Source: Anthopleura xanthogrammica
Taxonomy: Eukaryota > Cnidaria > Anthozoa > Actiniaria > Actiniidae
Direction: 5' to 3'
DNA: 64,000 bases
NCBI GenBank assembly: GCA_964019055.1
Contig: OZ025220.1
Span: 3,471,978-3,535,977, forward strand
Part shown: positions 45,701 to 54,900 of the stretch, piece by piece
Position numbering within the stretch: position 1 is the stretch's first letter
Layout: each line of letters starts with the position of its first letter
Notes under the pieces: model-generated
What the model saw: the letters and a program-made list of their open reading frames with translations, nothing else
Databases searched by the model: none
What the model was told of the DNA's origin: nothing
Made by a program: the position numbers and the translations under genes

Positions 45701-47326
45701 ACTATTTTAATGGTCCTTAAAACCACTCCTTGTTTTTACGAGGGTAGCACTAAATAGCCAGTGGCTGACAAACCTGTGACCCTCGTTTCATGATCGAATT
45801 GGAATTTAGAAGTTGATTTTTGTGGAGGGAGGAAAACCGGAAAACCCGGAGAAAAACCCTCGAAGCACAGGAGAGAACCAACTAGAAACTCTACTCACAT
45901 ACAACACCGAGCCCGGCGGGACTCGAAGTCGGGTCGCATTGGCGAGAGGCGAGCCCTCTAGACGCTACGTCACCTGTGCTTCCCAGGTAGATACAAAACT
46001 AGATCCTAAACCTAACCTAGTTCTACCTAAAATATAGTCTTGCCTGCCTGGAAAGTTTAAAAATTTCAAAACTTTCAGAATGCAATATTTATTATCCTCT
46101 GTAATATTTGAACATAAGAGTACGTCACACCATGGACGTAGCAGCCGGAATGGGGGGGGGGGGGGGGGGGAGCGCTCGCCTCTCACCAAAGCGGATCAAG
46201 GCGAGCTCCTGCAACTATGCTTATCGGGTACGTTGAGTTTATAACGAGGAAATAATTCCTCATTACAAATTCAAAGTCTATATCTGGATATATACCTGCC
46301 ACTGCTAAATCCCATTTATTTATTTTTTTAATTTTATTATAAATCTTCCTACGGTTATGACGATTACAAATAATGTCCTCGATCATTTTTGGCGCAACGA
46401 CCACGGAATGCCCCTTTGGGTTATTGTACTTGGTATTTCCTTGTAGGATTACGAAGTACTAGCCCCATTTCAGTAGACGCAGTATCACATCTCATAAACA
46501 AAGATTTAAATATTATGTTAACAGGTTATTCTTGAAATGGTTTGTGGCTCTAGCTGGCAATCTGATGTGGCAGTAGATGACATAACTTTTCAAAACAGCG
46601 CTTGCTCTGCAAGGTAAGCTTGAATCAACACCCCTATAATCTGCTCTTATTTTACGAAAATGAAACCGCAAAAACTATGAATGATGGAAATACAATATTG
46701 TTGCGGGGTTTCAATGAGTTGACAAAAGTCTTTGAACCTCATATTATCTGCTCCAAATGGTGGTCAAACACTGACCACTATGTGCTGTCAGACACGGAAA
46801 TAATTAGAAAATTAGAAAACACGCAGATGAAACATCCTGCACGGTTAAAAAAGTCTCTTCAAAAGTCGGAGGTTGCATTCGTACTCGTATTGTTATAGTT
46901 ATATTGTATATATCGTATAATGGACTACTTCGACGATGCGGCGGCCATCTTGAATCTGAATTAATGAAAAGAACTTTTTACGAGATGCCGGGGTATGCGT
47001 AGGACCTGATGAAGAAAAAACAAATCCTGGGTTTCTCTGGCACTATCATGTTGGTTAAGTGACTAGCATTTCACTTTTCTACGTAGTATCAGTCATTATT
47101 TTCACATCTTGAATCGCAATGCATTATGGGGCGTCCAGGGGGCAAAAGAAAACAAAAAATGTCGGATAAAATAGAGAGTTTCGTTTATTCGTCTTTCTTT
47201 CATGTCCATCTTTTAATCGACGCCATAAGTGTAACAAAGATTTGTATATTTCCCTACTACCAAAATGGCCGCCGTATCGTCGAAATAGTCCATTAAAAAC
47301 ATTTCTTATTTTATTTTAGTGCATGA
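36735..47326 (+). CDS. Secreted astacin-family metalloprotease with two TSP1 repeats and a MAM domain, 575 residues
   Basis: A zinc endopeptidase of family M12A. Exons: 36735-36810, 38887-38982, 39686-39862, 40214-40331, 41133-41317, 41761-41979, 42281-42448, 42863-43042, 44084-44242, 45360-45613, 46525-46613, 47320-47326. All are GT-AG and in phase. Residues 1-23 form a signal peptide ([14 protein letters not shown]). FEGDI (62-66) is the pro-peptide aspartate switch. The protease starts near residue 94. [11 protein letters not shown] (187-197) carries the zinc ligands and Glu188; SIMHY (242-246) is the Met-turn. TSP1 repeats lie at about 291-346 ([12 protein letters not shown]) and 347-406 ([14 protein letters not shown]). 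MAM spans 407-573. The last coding exon is only 7 bases (SA-stop), the least certain part; AATAAA occurs near 47535-47562. Pro-peptide removal should activate it outside the cell. Candidate roles, such as matrix remodelling, are inference. Confidence 0.92.
36868..37026. mobile_element. Foldback element in astacin intron 1
   Basis: Near-perfect palindrome: AATCGCACGATCTCGAGTAC ... against its complement, closing on a short loop around GCACGAGCCTTTAGGCGAGTGC. Both arms are about 70 bp. Confidence 0.85.
37030..38150. other. Astacin intron 1, no further feature
   Basis: Non-coding intron sequence. A hairpin GGTACTCC-cac-GGAGTACC lies at 38173-38197 just after it. Confidence 0.45.
38560..38700. 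repeat. Foldback with internal tandem repeat in astacin intron 1
   Basis: The arms ATTAGTGTTCTGTACCGGATT and ATCCGATACAGAACACTAAT enclose two copies of a roughly 52-bp word containing ACTTATTAGGCTAATTAGG. Confidence 0.75.
39180..39310. repeat. TTTTTTGCTGATAA tandem array, 5-6 units
   Basis: About 20-bp words (ACTTTTTTGCTGATAA with CGAC or CGGAT spacers) repeat along astacin intron 2. No coding sense. Confidence 0.75.
39390..39475 (-). mobile_element. tRNA-like SINE head, antisense
   Basis: On minus, TGGTGCAGCAGAAGTGC (box-A-like) precedes GGTTCGAATC (box B, plus 39398-39407). It lies in astacin intron 2. The body after the head is unclear. Confidence 0.45.
39893..40037. mobile_element. 145-bp MITE in astacin intron 3
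   Basis: The ends TAGCCTCCTCCGCAGG and CCTGCGGAGGAGGCTA are perfect complements, with a second stem CGGGCTTCCTGTG / CACAGGAAGCCCG inside. Confidence 0.85.
40344..40500. mobile_element. Poly-G-ended MITE, copy 1 (astacin intron 4)
   Basis: It starts CCCGGGGG...GTACTCTCTATA (13 G) and ends AAGTACCCCTCCCCCCGGG. It shares ACTATACGGGGATGCTCC and CCCGAAAGGGGTAC with 59583-59866. It begins 13 bases after the exon-4 donor. Confidence 0.85.
41368..41455 (+). repeat. Dispersed repeat, copy 1 (pair with 46730-46805)
   Basis: CTCCAAATGGTGGTCAAACACTGAC and flanking sequence recur in astacin intron 11. It is probably a fragment of an unidentified element. Confidence 0.6.
41555..41704. mobile_element. Near-perfect 150-bp foldback in astacin intron 5
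   Basis: Arms of about 60 bp (ATGTATATGTGATCGTACC ... CCCCAGATG) are complementary with only one small interruption. The loop contains GCGAATCGAACCCACGAC. It ends 56 bases before exon 6. Such intact arms imply a young insertion. Confidence 0.9.
42656..42832 (-). mobile_element. tRNA-derived SINE, antisense in astacin intron 7
   Basis: On minus: a box-A-like GATGTAGCGATAGTGCGC, CTGAACTCGGGAGCAC in the box-B position, then ACATGTGAGTAGAGGTTG and GAGGGTTTTCCTCCAGG, the body shared with the other copies. Confidence 0.6.
43505..43735. repeat. Poly-G tract and short inverted repeat in astacin intron 8
   Basis: GGGGATAGGG...GAGGGG at 43514-43542 is followed by a repeat with GTAACAGTAA / TTACTGTAGTACGA words. 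It may be a decayed foldback element. Confidence 0.4.
43890..43970 (+). mobile_element. LINE 3' tail
   Basis: GCGCTATATAAATAAAGTT followed by (ATT)n is the common 3' end of CR1/L2-type LINEs in invertebrates. Only the tail is present. Confidence 0.55.
44266..44422. repeat. (CAAA)n(CGAA)n microsatellite
   Basis: About six CAAA units are followed by about 32 CGAA units without interruption. It abuts the 3' side of the antisense SINE at 44437-44620. Confidence 0.95.
44437..44620 (-). mobile_element. tRNA-derived SINE, antisense in astacin intron 9
   Basis: On minus it starts GGGTGGCGTAGTGGTTTAGCG (box A, head split by the minisatellite edge), has GAGTTCGAGCCCCGGC (box B), and a body with GTTCCTTCCTGTACCACGAG and TCCGGGTTCTCCGGTTTCC. 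It is the best-preserved copy of the family with 55934-56135. Confidence 0.8.
44617..44768. repeat. 9-bp minisatellite CATGCCACC, about 16 copies
   Basis: Perfect tandem units continue directly from the SINE's first bases (CGCCACCC). The last units drift to CCTATGCCATATGCCAC. The long Met/Pro and Gly/Met frames across it are repeat artefacts. Confidence 0.95.
45030..45178 (-). mobile_element. tRNA-derived SINE, antisense in astacin intron 9
   Basis: It shares CGAGTTCGAGTCC (box B), CTCACCAATTCGTCC and TTTTTCTCCGGGTTCTCCGG with the other copies. The box-A end is cut after CTCGCACTCGCCTCTCACC. Confidence 0.75.
45793..45975 (-). mobile_element. tRNA-derived SINE, antisense in astacin intron 10
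   Basis: Full-length-looking copy: GACGTAGCGTCTAGAGGGC head, box B GACTTCGAGTCCCGCC, GAGAGTTTCTAGTTGGTTC-type body, GGGTTTTTCTCCGGGTTTTCC, and TTCTAAATTCCAATTCGATC end. Confidence 0.8.
46150..46200. repeat. Poly-G tract with SINE head fragment
   Basis: A run of about 20 G is followed by AGCGCTCGCCTCTCACCAAAG, the 5' third of the SINE head in sense orientation. The rest of the SINE is missing. Confidence 0.6.
46730..46805 (+). repeat. Dispersed repeat, copy 2
   Basis: Matches 41368-41455 over CTCCAAATGGTGGTCAAACACTGAC and neighbouring bases. Confidence 0.6.
46920..47293. mobile_element. 374-bp MITE with TA duplication in the last astacin intron
   Basis: The ends ATGGACTACTTCGACGATGC and its near-complement (ATGGACTATTTCGACGATAC on minus) are flanked by TA. 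It lies 26 bases before the final 7-base coding exon, close to the branch-point region. Confidence 0.85.
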
Positions 47327-47994
47327 ACGGCTTGAAAATCTCCAGATATCACAAGATTGATGCATGGACTTCATCTAAAACACGGGGGCGTAGCGAGGTT
47401 TTGCCCAAACGGAGGAGGCTCAGGATAAGCATCGATCATATTAAGTTTTAGGGAAATTTTGGGATGTTGAAACCGGTTGTAATTTTGTTATACATTATTT
47501 ATTTGGGGGAGTAGAAAAAGATAAAAAACGAGAAAATAAAATATAGTAAAGAGTCAACAATAAAGACAAACTGGAGCATTATATCTAACGCTGTTGTGTT
47601 ATATCAAGCTAACTAGGTAGAGCGAGATGGGGGAAAGGCAAGGGAAAAACACTTCTAAACGATTTATTTACGGATGTCACTTTGCGTATCAACCGCTTTC
47701 TAACCGTCTCGTAAATTGTTAGGGGCAGAGTACAGCGACACGAGTGAATGCGCATGCTCGGTAGTTCGTCGTGTTTACAAAGAAACCATTGGAGATTTAC
47801 CGGCGTTTAGTAAATCTCTAAAGTTAAGGCCGTTCGTGGAAAGTTAGTGCTTATTTTTTCCTGACACATTAGTTTTGTTTTCTTTCCCTGGTGACTCGTC
47901 TATGAATTTTCTGCCGAACTCCCGAGCATGCGCAGTGCGTTTTTCACTCGCGTCTAGAACAAAAGAACAAGTGTTTGTAGCTAAGGAACGGATT

Positions 47995-48195
47995 GCCGAA
48001 CAGGTGGTGTGCGGAAGTGCACTCGCCTCTCATTTCTTGGGTCTCGGGTTCGATTCCTGGACTCGGCATCACATATGAGCAGAGCTTGTTAGGTTTCTCC
48101 CTTGATTCGAGGCTTCAGTTTTCTTGTCCGGGTCTCCGCTTTTCTCTGCAAAACCCAACACGCTAAATTCCAATTCGATCTGTGAGTTAGTAGTG
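47995..48195 (+). mobile_element. tRNA-derived SINE, sense
   Basis: Head AGGTGGTGTGCGGAAGTGC, box B GGGTTCGATTCC (48046-48057), body with CAGAGCTTGTTAGG and TCTCCGCTTTTC, end TAAATTCCAATTCGATC. More diverged than the 44-46 kb copies. Confidence 0.65.
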
Positions 48196-48654
48196 CCTGA
48201 CTTAGATCAGCCCAGTGGTTGCGAAGCGTTTTCCCATATCGACCTGACCGGCTAGTAAGCAAGTATGTCCATGAGAGGCCCACTGATTGAACTTCTGTAC
48301 TTTGATTTGCAGCCTAATACTTTCTTTTATTATGTGACAACAAAAGTAGACCCGAAATACACAAACGAAAATGGATAAAGGTAAAATCCTTGACCTATTC
48401 GGCCTCAGCATATTTTTCTTCCTCAGCCCGGCTATGTGTGTGTGAAGAGAAGAGGAAGGCCCATTGTGCCCTATAACTATAAGACCCACAATATGGAGCA
48501 AAACTTTGAAGGTCATTAGCCCGAAAGCTTGGTTAATAAATAAGAATTTGGTTGAAAAAAACACACATATTCAATAATCATTGATATGCACAAAGTGTTC
48601 ATATCATTATGCTAACGTCAATATTCATAGAAATAAAATAGTCTCCTTTCGTAT

Positions 48655-48850
48655 CACAGGTAGCCCAAGCTGGGTTTCTATGGTGTCATAGTATACGAAA
48701 ATGTATGGGGATCCTTAAAACACCTCAATAAAATCGTCAAAATGTGAAATAAAGTAAAGAAATCTTAGCTAACCTTTGAGAAGTTATACATATATTATAT
48801 ATATATTTCTTTACTTTATTTCACATTTTGATGATTTTATTGAGGTTTTT
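48655..48850. mobile_element. Foldback element with CACAGG-AGCCCAAGC end
   Basis: It starts ATCACAGGTAGCCCAAGC. The arms CCTCAATAAAATCGTCAAAATG and TTTTGATGATTTTATTGAGG extend into TGAAATAAAGTAAAGAAA / TTTCTTTACTTTATTTCA, giving a nearly perfect 40-bp stem. Confidence 0.7.
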
Positions 48851-48859
48851 TTATCATAT

Positions 48860-49645
48860 CTTATTGTGCAGAAGTTCATCTCTCAAACTGTGTCTGCGTT
48901 TTGTTTTTTATCGCTCTATTATTTTCCTATCCAATTTCAAATGTAAAGTTACATAATTTTACCTACGAGTCTACCTCGTAATGGAGCAATGAAAAACAAA
49001 AAGCAGACAGACCTTATATTCTTATTTTCAGATGTGAGAGTGCTCACACAACATGAAACCCTGTCAACGTACATAATACCACATTTAAAAAATGCAAATC
49101 TTATTTAATCAGATTATTTTCAGATAATGTAAAAACATTTAAGTTCTTAAAAAATGTAATTTATCAACTAATTTATCGCTGAGCTACTCATATCTTGCTT
49201 TTGCTATAAAAACTGCCAGGGGCGTAGCGTCGATTTTGGGGGGAGGGGAGGGGGTATGCACAGGTTTTCCTAGGACCGATATGTTTTGAAGCCAAAACTT
49301 TCATTTCATCATTCGCTGATGTTCATTGTAATTCAAATGGCTACCAAAATTCCATATGATTGGTAAATGTAAATTTACTAAGTAGATGTTATTAAAAGAG
49401 AAGTGAAAAATAATTAATGTTGGAAAAATATTATGGAAGTTATGTTCGTCTCTGTAAGACAGATAAGATTTTGTTTCTTTATGAAGTACTATAAAATCTG
49501 AAATCTTTTTTAGCAAAACATATTCGGAGATGAACTTTCGTTCTGTATACAGGTTGAGTGACTGCCATTTTCCAACCGCTAGGATTATTCGAGTATTGAC
49601 CACATATCAGATGCAAGAAATGCGAATCAAATAACAAAGGGTTCT
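48860..49645. other. Non-coding spacer
   Basis: No gene was found. GGGGCGTAGCGTCG followed by a G-rich tract at 49217-49255 resembles the GGGGGCGTAGCGAGG fragment at 47384; both may be remnants of one repeat. Confidence 0.4.
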
Positions 49646-49652
49646 CATTTGC

Positions 49653-49888
49653 ACAGCCTTAGCCTCGTTTATAAGTCAGCTACTCAACGACACCATTAAA
49701 AGTCCTTGGGATTTCAAGACATTGATATTGTTCAACTTGCACATTCTTTACATTACAGTTGACTTTTGCAAATCATTAGCAACAGCCAACTGTAATGTAA
49801 AGAATGTGCGAATTGAATCAATACCAATCTCACGGACTTTTAATTGTGTATTTGAATAGATGATTTATAAACGAGGCTAAGCCTGTAC
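49653..49888. mobile_element. 235-bp MITE
   Basis: The ends CTTAGCCTCGTTTATAAGTCA and TGATTTATAAACGAGGCTAAG pair. A second stem CACATTCTTTACATTACAGTTG / CAACTGTAATGTAAAGAATGTG sits inside. Confidence 0.85.
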
Positions 49889-50423
49889 AAATGAGTCTGT
49901 GGTCTTCAAAAACAGCGGTTTGCATCAAATGCGAAACTGGAGTATTGCAAAATCATTGTTAGGTTCAAAACATAGAACATAGAGGCAGAGACCGAAATGG
50001 TGGGAAGTACGTTAATTACGTGAATCTAGTGATACAACTCGTAGAATGTTCATAAATTGGTTCACTATAAGAAAGCATGGAGGCTTTTAAAACATGTTTC
50101 ATATCGACTGTGTATCTCAAATGAATATATCAGAGGATAATTATGTCATTTCCAAGAATGCCTTTCGGTCTCAGCTTCTATCTTCTAGGTTTTCGGAACC
50201 CTACCACCATTTTGTAATAGAATTAAAATGCGTTGTCAGAATTTTGTCCGGCTGCAATTATACATTTCACCGTCATATAAAAACCGGTCACGTAATTTTG
50301 AAAGGAAGGAGTTTTTTTTATCAAAGCAAGATAATAGGAGTGTTTTTATCTAAAGGCTATCAAGCTTAACGGTTATTTTTGTTGACTTTGTTCCGATTTC
50401 ATTTTCCATTTTCAGTTGCTTTG

Positions 50424-50592
50424 AAGCTACGGACACAAGGTGCAACATTGCGTGCAATGTTGCATGCAATTGAAGTTGAGCCATGTTACACGACGAAATT
50501 TGTTGCACGCAATGCTGCTGAAGTAGAAAACTACTTCAGCAACATTGCCTGCGATATTGCACGCCGTGTTGCACCGTGTGTCTGCGACTTAA
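50424..50592. mobile_element. GCAACATTGC foldback element
   Basis: The arms carry CGGACACAAGGTGCAACATTGC and the complementary GGTGCAACACGGCGTGCAATAT on minus, with a central stem CTGAAGTAG-aaaa-CTACTTCAG. A related, more decayed copy with GTACGGAGACACGGAGCAACATT lies at about 8540-8800. Confidence 0.75.
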
Positions 50593-50694
50593 GACTTTCC
50601 CTACTTCTTGTTCTCGAAGTCAGGTTCTACATCTAAAAAAAGGAAAAAAAAAACATTGTAAATTTTTTGTTTGAATTTATTGGTTAGTTGGGAT

Positions 50695-51000
50695 TGTGGT
50701 GAGTGGGCAAACTCGATCATTAAGGTGTTCGTTCAATTGGTTGGTTGGTTCGTTTATTGACTGAAACTCTAAATTGATTGATTGTTCGGTCTGTCTGTCT
50801 CAGTGTTAGTCGGTCTGTCGGTTGGTCGGTAGGTCGGTCAGTCACTAGTTGTATCTGTTGGTTATTTGGTTGGTTGTTTCTTTTGGTTTGCTAGTATGTT
50901 GTCTGTTTTGTTAGTAGTTTGGTTGGTTCGTTGGTTGTTTGATTGGTTGATGGTTGGTTCGGTTTGTTCGTTCGTTTGTCATTGATTAGTATGGTTTATC
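50695..51000. repeat. Degenerate GGTT/CGGT tetranucleotide tract
   Basis: GGTTGGTTCGTT, CGGTCTGTCTGTC and GGTTGGTCGGTAGGTCGGTC variants run for 300 bp. An old, decayed microsatellite. Confidence 0.75.
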
Positions 51001-51029
51001 GCTCGTCCGTTGCCTGGCTGTACAGACGG

Positions 51030-51920
51030 TAGGAAAATCACAGGGAGCCCAAGCTGGATTTTAGAGCATAGGTAATATTTGCATTTTTTATAGTAAATCC
51101 TTCTTTCCTTTCTCAAGAATCAACTATAATGTCTTTTTTTTTTTTTTTGCCATTTTGCTTTATTTTTTGTTTTTGTTTTTGCCGCTTTCGTCTTTGCCGC
51201 TTTCGTCTTTATGGCTGAGTGTCAGCGCCATTAGCGGGTTTCTAACGAAGATACCCCTAAAAGAAAAAGAAGAACCCAAGGGGGAAACCAAGCCTATCGA
51301 ACTTGATCGGCCTTATTTATCGTCAAAATTCTGAATCCATGTCCAAAGTACGGGTGCAACGAAACAAAACGAGCAAGATTTTAGCAACTCATCCATGTTT
51401 GCAGAAGCCCCACTTCGGCTAATTGTAACCTATTTTCATTCACTGTAGCTCTAAAAGTAGGAAAATGTATCAATCAGTCTTTCAGGTTATGTAGTTATAA
51501 TAGACCATTCCACGGTTGTCGTCGCTCAACCTCAGCCTCGATAGCGTGTAATTTATTCTTTAGAATTTGACTAAAGCCCGTGGAAGTTAAAAGTGTTTCA
51601 ATAGATATTTTTGAAAGTGCTCGTACATCTCGAAAATTGTCTATTGTTTGATAATGTGTACATTCCTTAAATTACCGTGAGCTGTTTACTACTAGAATTT
51701 TGACGACAAATAAGACCAATTGAGTTCTCTAGGCTAGGTAAGTTTCCTCCATTGTATTTTTCTTTCTCTTTCAGAGCAAAAACATGCAAGACATCAGTTC
51801 CAAAAAAAAAAAATGTTATCGTATATTCTTCAATAGGAAAGTAATATTCATTGTTAAATATATTTCCTATATTTAAAAAATGCAAATATCACCTTTCCTC
51901 TAAAACCTAACTTGGGCTCC
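51030..51920. mobile_element. Element with long, diverged inverted repeats
   Basis: GGAGCCCAAGCTGGATTTTAGAG (51039) through TTATCGTCAAAATTCTG (about 51335) is matched in inverse by about 51690-51918 (AATTTTGACGACAAATAAGACC ... ACTTGGGCTCC). The arms are about 230-290 bp. The minus-strand frame ending ICRQNSSSKQLTVI lies within the right arm and is therefore repeat sequence. Confidence 0.65.
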
Positions 51921-51948
51921 ACGTGGGTAGATTGGAGATCTCACTGAC

Positions 51949-54900
51949 CTTTGTATTCATCAAGTTTCTTGAGCATCTCGAGGGCACGCATGCGTGTTTC
52001 AGCAACGTCTCGCTTTGCCTGAAGAACTGCCGGTTCACTAGAGTCTTCGATTTGTTTGGCTGTGTTATCCACTTTGGCCATCATTGAGACAATTTCTCCT
52101 AAAAAAAATTTGTTTAGTTTTAAGAAAAATTTTTTTAATTTAATTTTTTTTATAGTATTTTTTATTTTAACTAATTACATAACTGACATGCATATGTATA
52201 CATAAATTACAGAGAGAAAGGAATATCACAAGGATCTTAAAAATTTACAAATGCGATAGCCAATTATTCTTTACTCAGTTTCTTTTTTCTTTTTTTCACT
52301 ATTTCATATTCTATATTCTGTCCGTGGATAATTCATATTTAACAGTAAAGGTCTAGTTTTTTGTTGTTGTTGTTGTTTAAATAACAAACGCCCAACGATT
52401 TTATTGATTGTGGAGAATATGTCGTATTTTAAAATATGGACAATGATTTGTGACTAAATCTATTTACTACCAAAACAGGTAGAGTGTGAATTTGACTCGT
52501 CGTTTAACACTTGTTTGACTGTACATTCGTGAAGTCTAGTGCACACATTTCTGAGCCCCGAGCGGCTAATTACCTTTGAACATGCTATTCAAGTAGAAGT
52601 AACGGCCAAATTCCACCATGAACTTCAAAGCTAATTAGCCGCTCGGGGCTCAGAAATGTGTCCACTAGACTTCACGAATGCACAGTCAAACAAGTGTTGC
52701 ACGACGAGTCAAATTCACACTCTACCTGTTTTGGTAGTAAATGCCGCAAAAAATAAGCTCTGTTTTATAGGTTATTTTTAACAATAGACGTATTTAACAA
52801 TCTTAACGAAATTGGTATTCGTATTCTCACTTGAAGATCAGATATATTCTTATATTCCCTGAAGATTGTTTAGTAAATCCGAAAGCTAGGTACATAATAA
52901 TATCTTTTTTATGTAGGTCGAAGAAACTATATCATATATTAATATCATAACACCAACCTACATGAAAGAACAGTTTAGATTCAAGATTATTACTTACTCT
53001 TGTGAAAACTGACAAGGTTTCTGTTGATATGAGCCTTCAGCAAGGCAGCGATCTATAGCCAAAAAAGTACAGAGAAGGTAAAAAAAAGCAAACAAACAAA
53101 AACAAAAGACCAAAAATACCGACAACAAATAGAAAAACGAGAAAAAAAGCCTGCAGAAACAAAAAAATATGATACAGCCAACAAACATACAAAATGTCGT
53201 AACGAAGAAAAATTCAACTTAAGGGACACTGAGTAAGAAAAAGAAGCGTACCTTTTTTTAAGCTTTCGACTCAACTAGAGTCTTGCTCATAATGAGTGTC
53301 AGTTACGCTATACGCAGTCACAGAATCTTGGACCACGTGAGTGCGTATAGCGTAACAAACTCATTGTGAGCAAGAGTCTAGTTGACTCGAAAGCTTAAAA
53401 ACGTTACGCTTCTTTTTCTTACTCAGTGTCCCTTAAGTTGAATTCTTCTTGATTGTTTAAAACCTGAATGAGTAGATAGACCAAAGTATATAAATGCTCT
53501 ATTTTACTATAACGTCACATTTTATTTACATGGACAAGAGTAATAGGAGTTTAGGCTAAATCTTCTTTCGTTATTAGCGATATTTAGTGTAATATTTAGC
53601 TGCTCTCACTTTCCTCTATTTCATAAACCAAATCTTATTGTACTTTCACTGCTATTTTGCTACCCCCATGCACTGTCGACAATGATTCTTAGCGTTAGAA
53701 CAATAGATTGTTTTGATGTGACGTCATAGTGAAATAAGGCAATGTCTCTTTTTAAATAGATAACGCTCTTATATTTGCTATTTTGTTGAAATAGACCAAA
53801 GAAAACTCCTTTTTGAAGGAAAAATCGGAAATTGTGCTTTTTAATTATCATATGATTCTAGTGGCTTACCGCATCAATCATGTTCTTTAAGCCTTCTAGA
53901 AATTTCAAAAGTATCCTGAAAAGAAAACATGGCTGGTTAAACCTGGAATATAGTTTGACTTTATATTGAATATATTTTAATGTTTAATGTTTTGTTTTTA
54001 CTGGTTTGCCTGTGGCAAACGAGTCTAAAAATGGGCCACGTTTCTCCGTCTATAATTGCATGGTACAACTTTTGCTTTGCTGTCGCATGTAATCTACTTA
54101 CGCCACGCTTACAACACAAATTGAGTCGTGTAAATCAACCCTACATCTTGCTACAACCGTTTTCTTGTCGTACACAACAGTTGTGAGCAAGTTCTAGGGT
54201 TGAAGCAATTCGTTGTGTAAGCGTGGCGTAAGCAGATTGCATGCGAGAGTTGTAAGAAAAAATTGTACCATGTAAATCGACCTTAAGACAAAGTGAGTGG
54301 TCCTTTTAACATTTCCTTTTAATATAAGCATGTCGTATTATTTTTTTGTCGTTTGGCGTTGTTGCTTTTCTTTTTCTTTTCCTGATGAAAGCAAATTAAC
54401 CAGCAAATAATTAAATTACCTCAGCAAGTGATGGTTCGTTGGTCTTGGTTTTCCTAAGGTAAAACAATAGAAATTTGACCAAGAGTATCTATATCTATTC
54501 TTATTTTACCCTCTTTAAGAGCCACCGCCACCGCCACCGCCACCGCCACCGCCACCGCCACCGCCACCGCCACCGCCACCGCCACCGCCACCGCCACCGC
54601 CACCGCCACCGCCACCGCCACCGCCACCGCCACCGCCACCGCCACCGCTACCAACACATCCTTATTTGAAGTTAATAGAAAGTATAACACCATAACGTAA
54701 AGGTCTTCTTGTAGTGCCACGTGAAAAATATTTAAATCTAATTGTATCTAGTACAAATCTAATTTCTAAAGAAAACATAAAAGGCTACAACTACTTTACA
54801 TTTAGCAATTCATACACATCCAGATCTTACTTCTGTCGTTGCACAAATCACGACGGCAACAACTGATTGAGCATGCCGACACTTTGTTTGTTCGTCTTAT

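Noticed and set aside
46602..46898. 98-codon plus frame after astacin exon 11
   Set aside because: It begins inside exon 11 and runs through the intron; the part with [11 protein letters not shown] is a dispersed repeat also found at 41368-41455.
51667..51885. Possible last exon of the EGF/Ly6 gene (ending KQLTVI)
   Set aside because: The phase would fit, but the sequence is the right arm of an inverted-repeat element whose left arm recurs at 51040-51335, so it is more likely repeat DNA.
54454..54720. Ala/Val and His/Arg repeat frames
   Set aside because: They are translations of the CCACCG hexanucleotide array.
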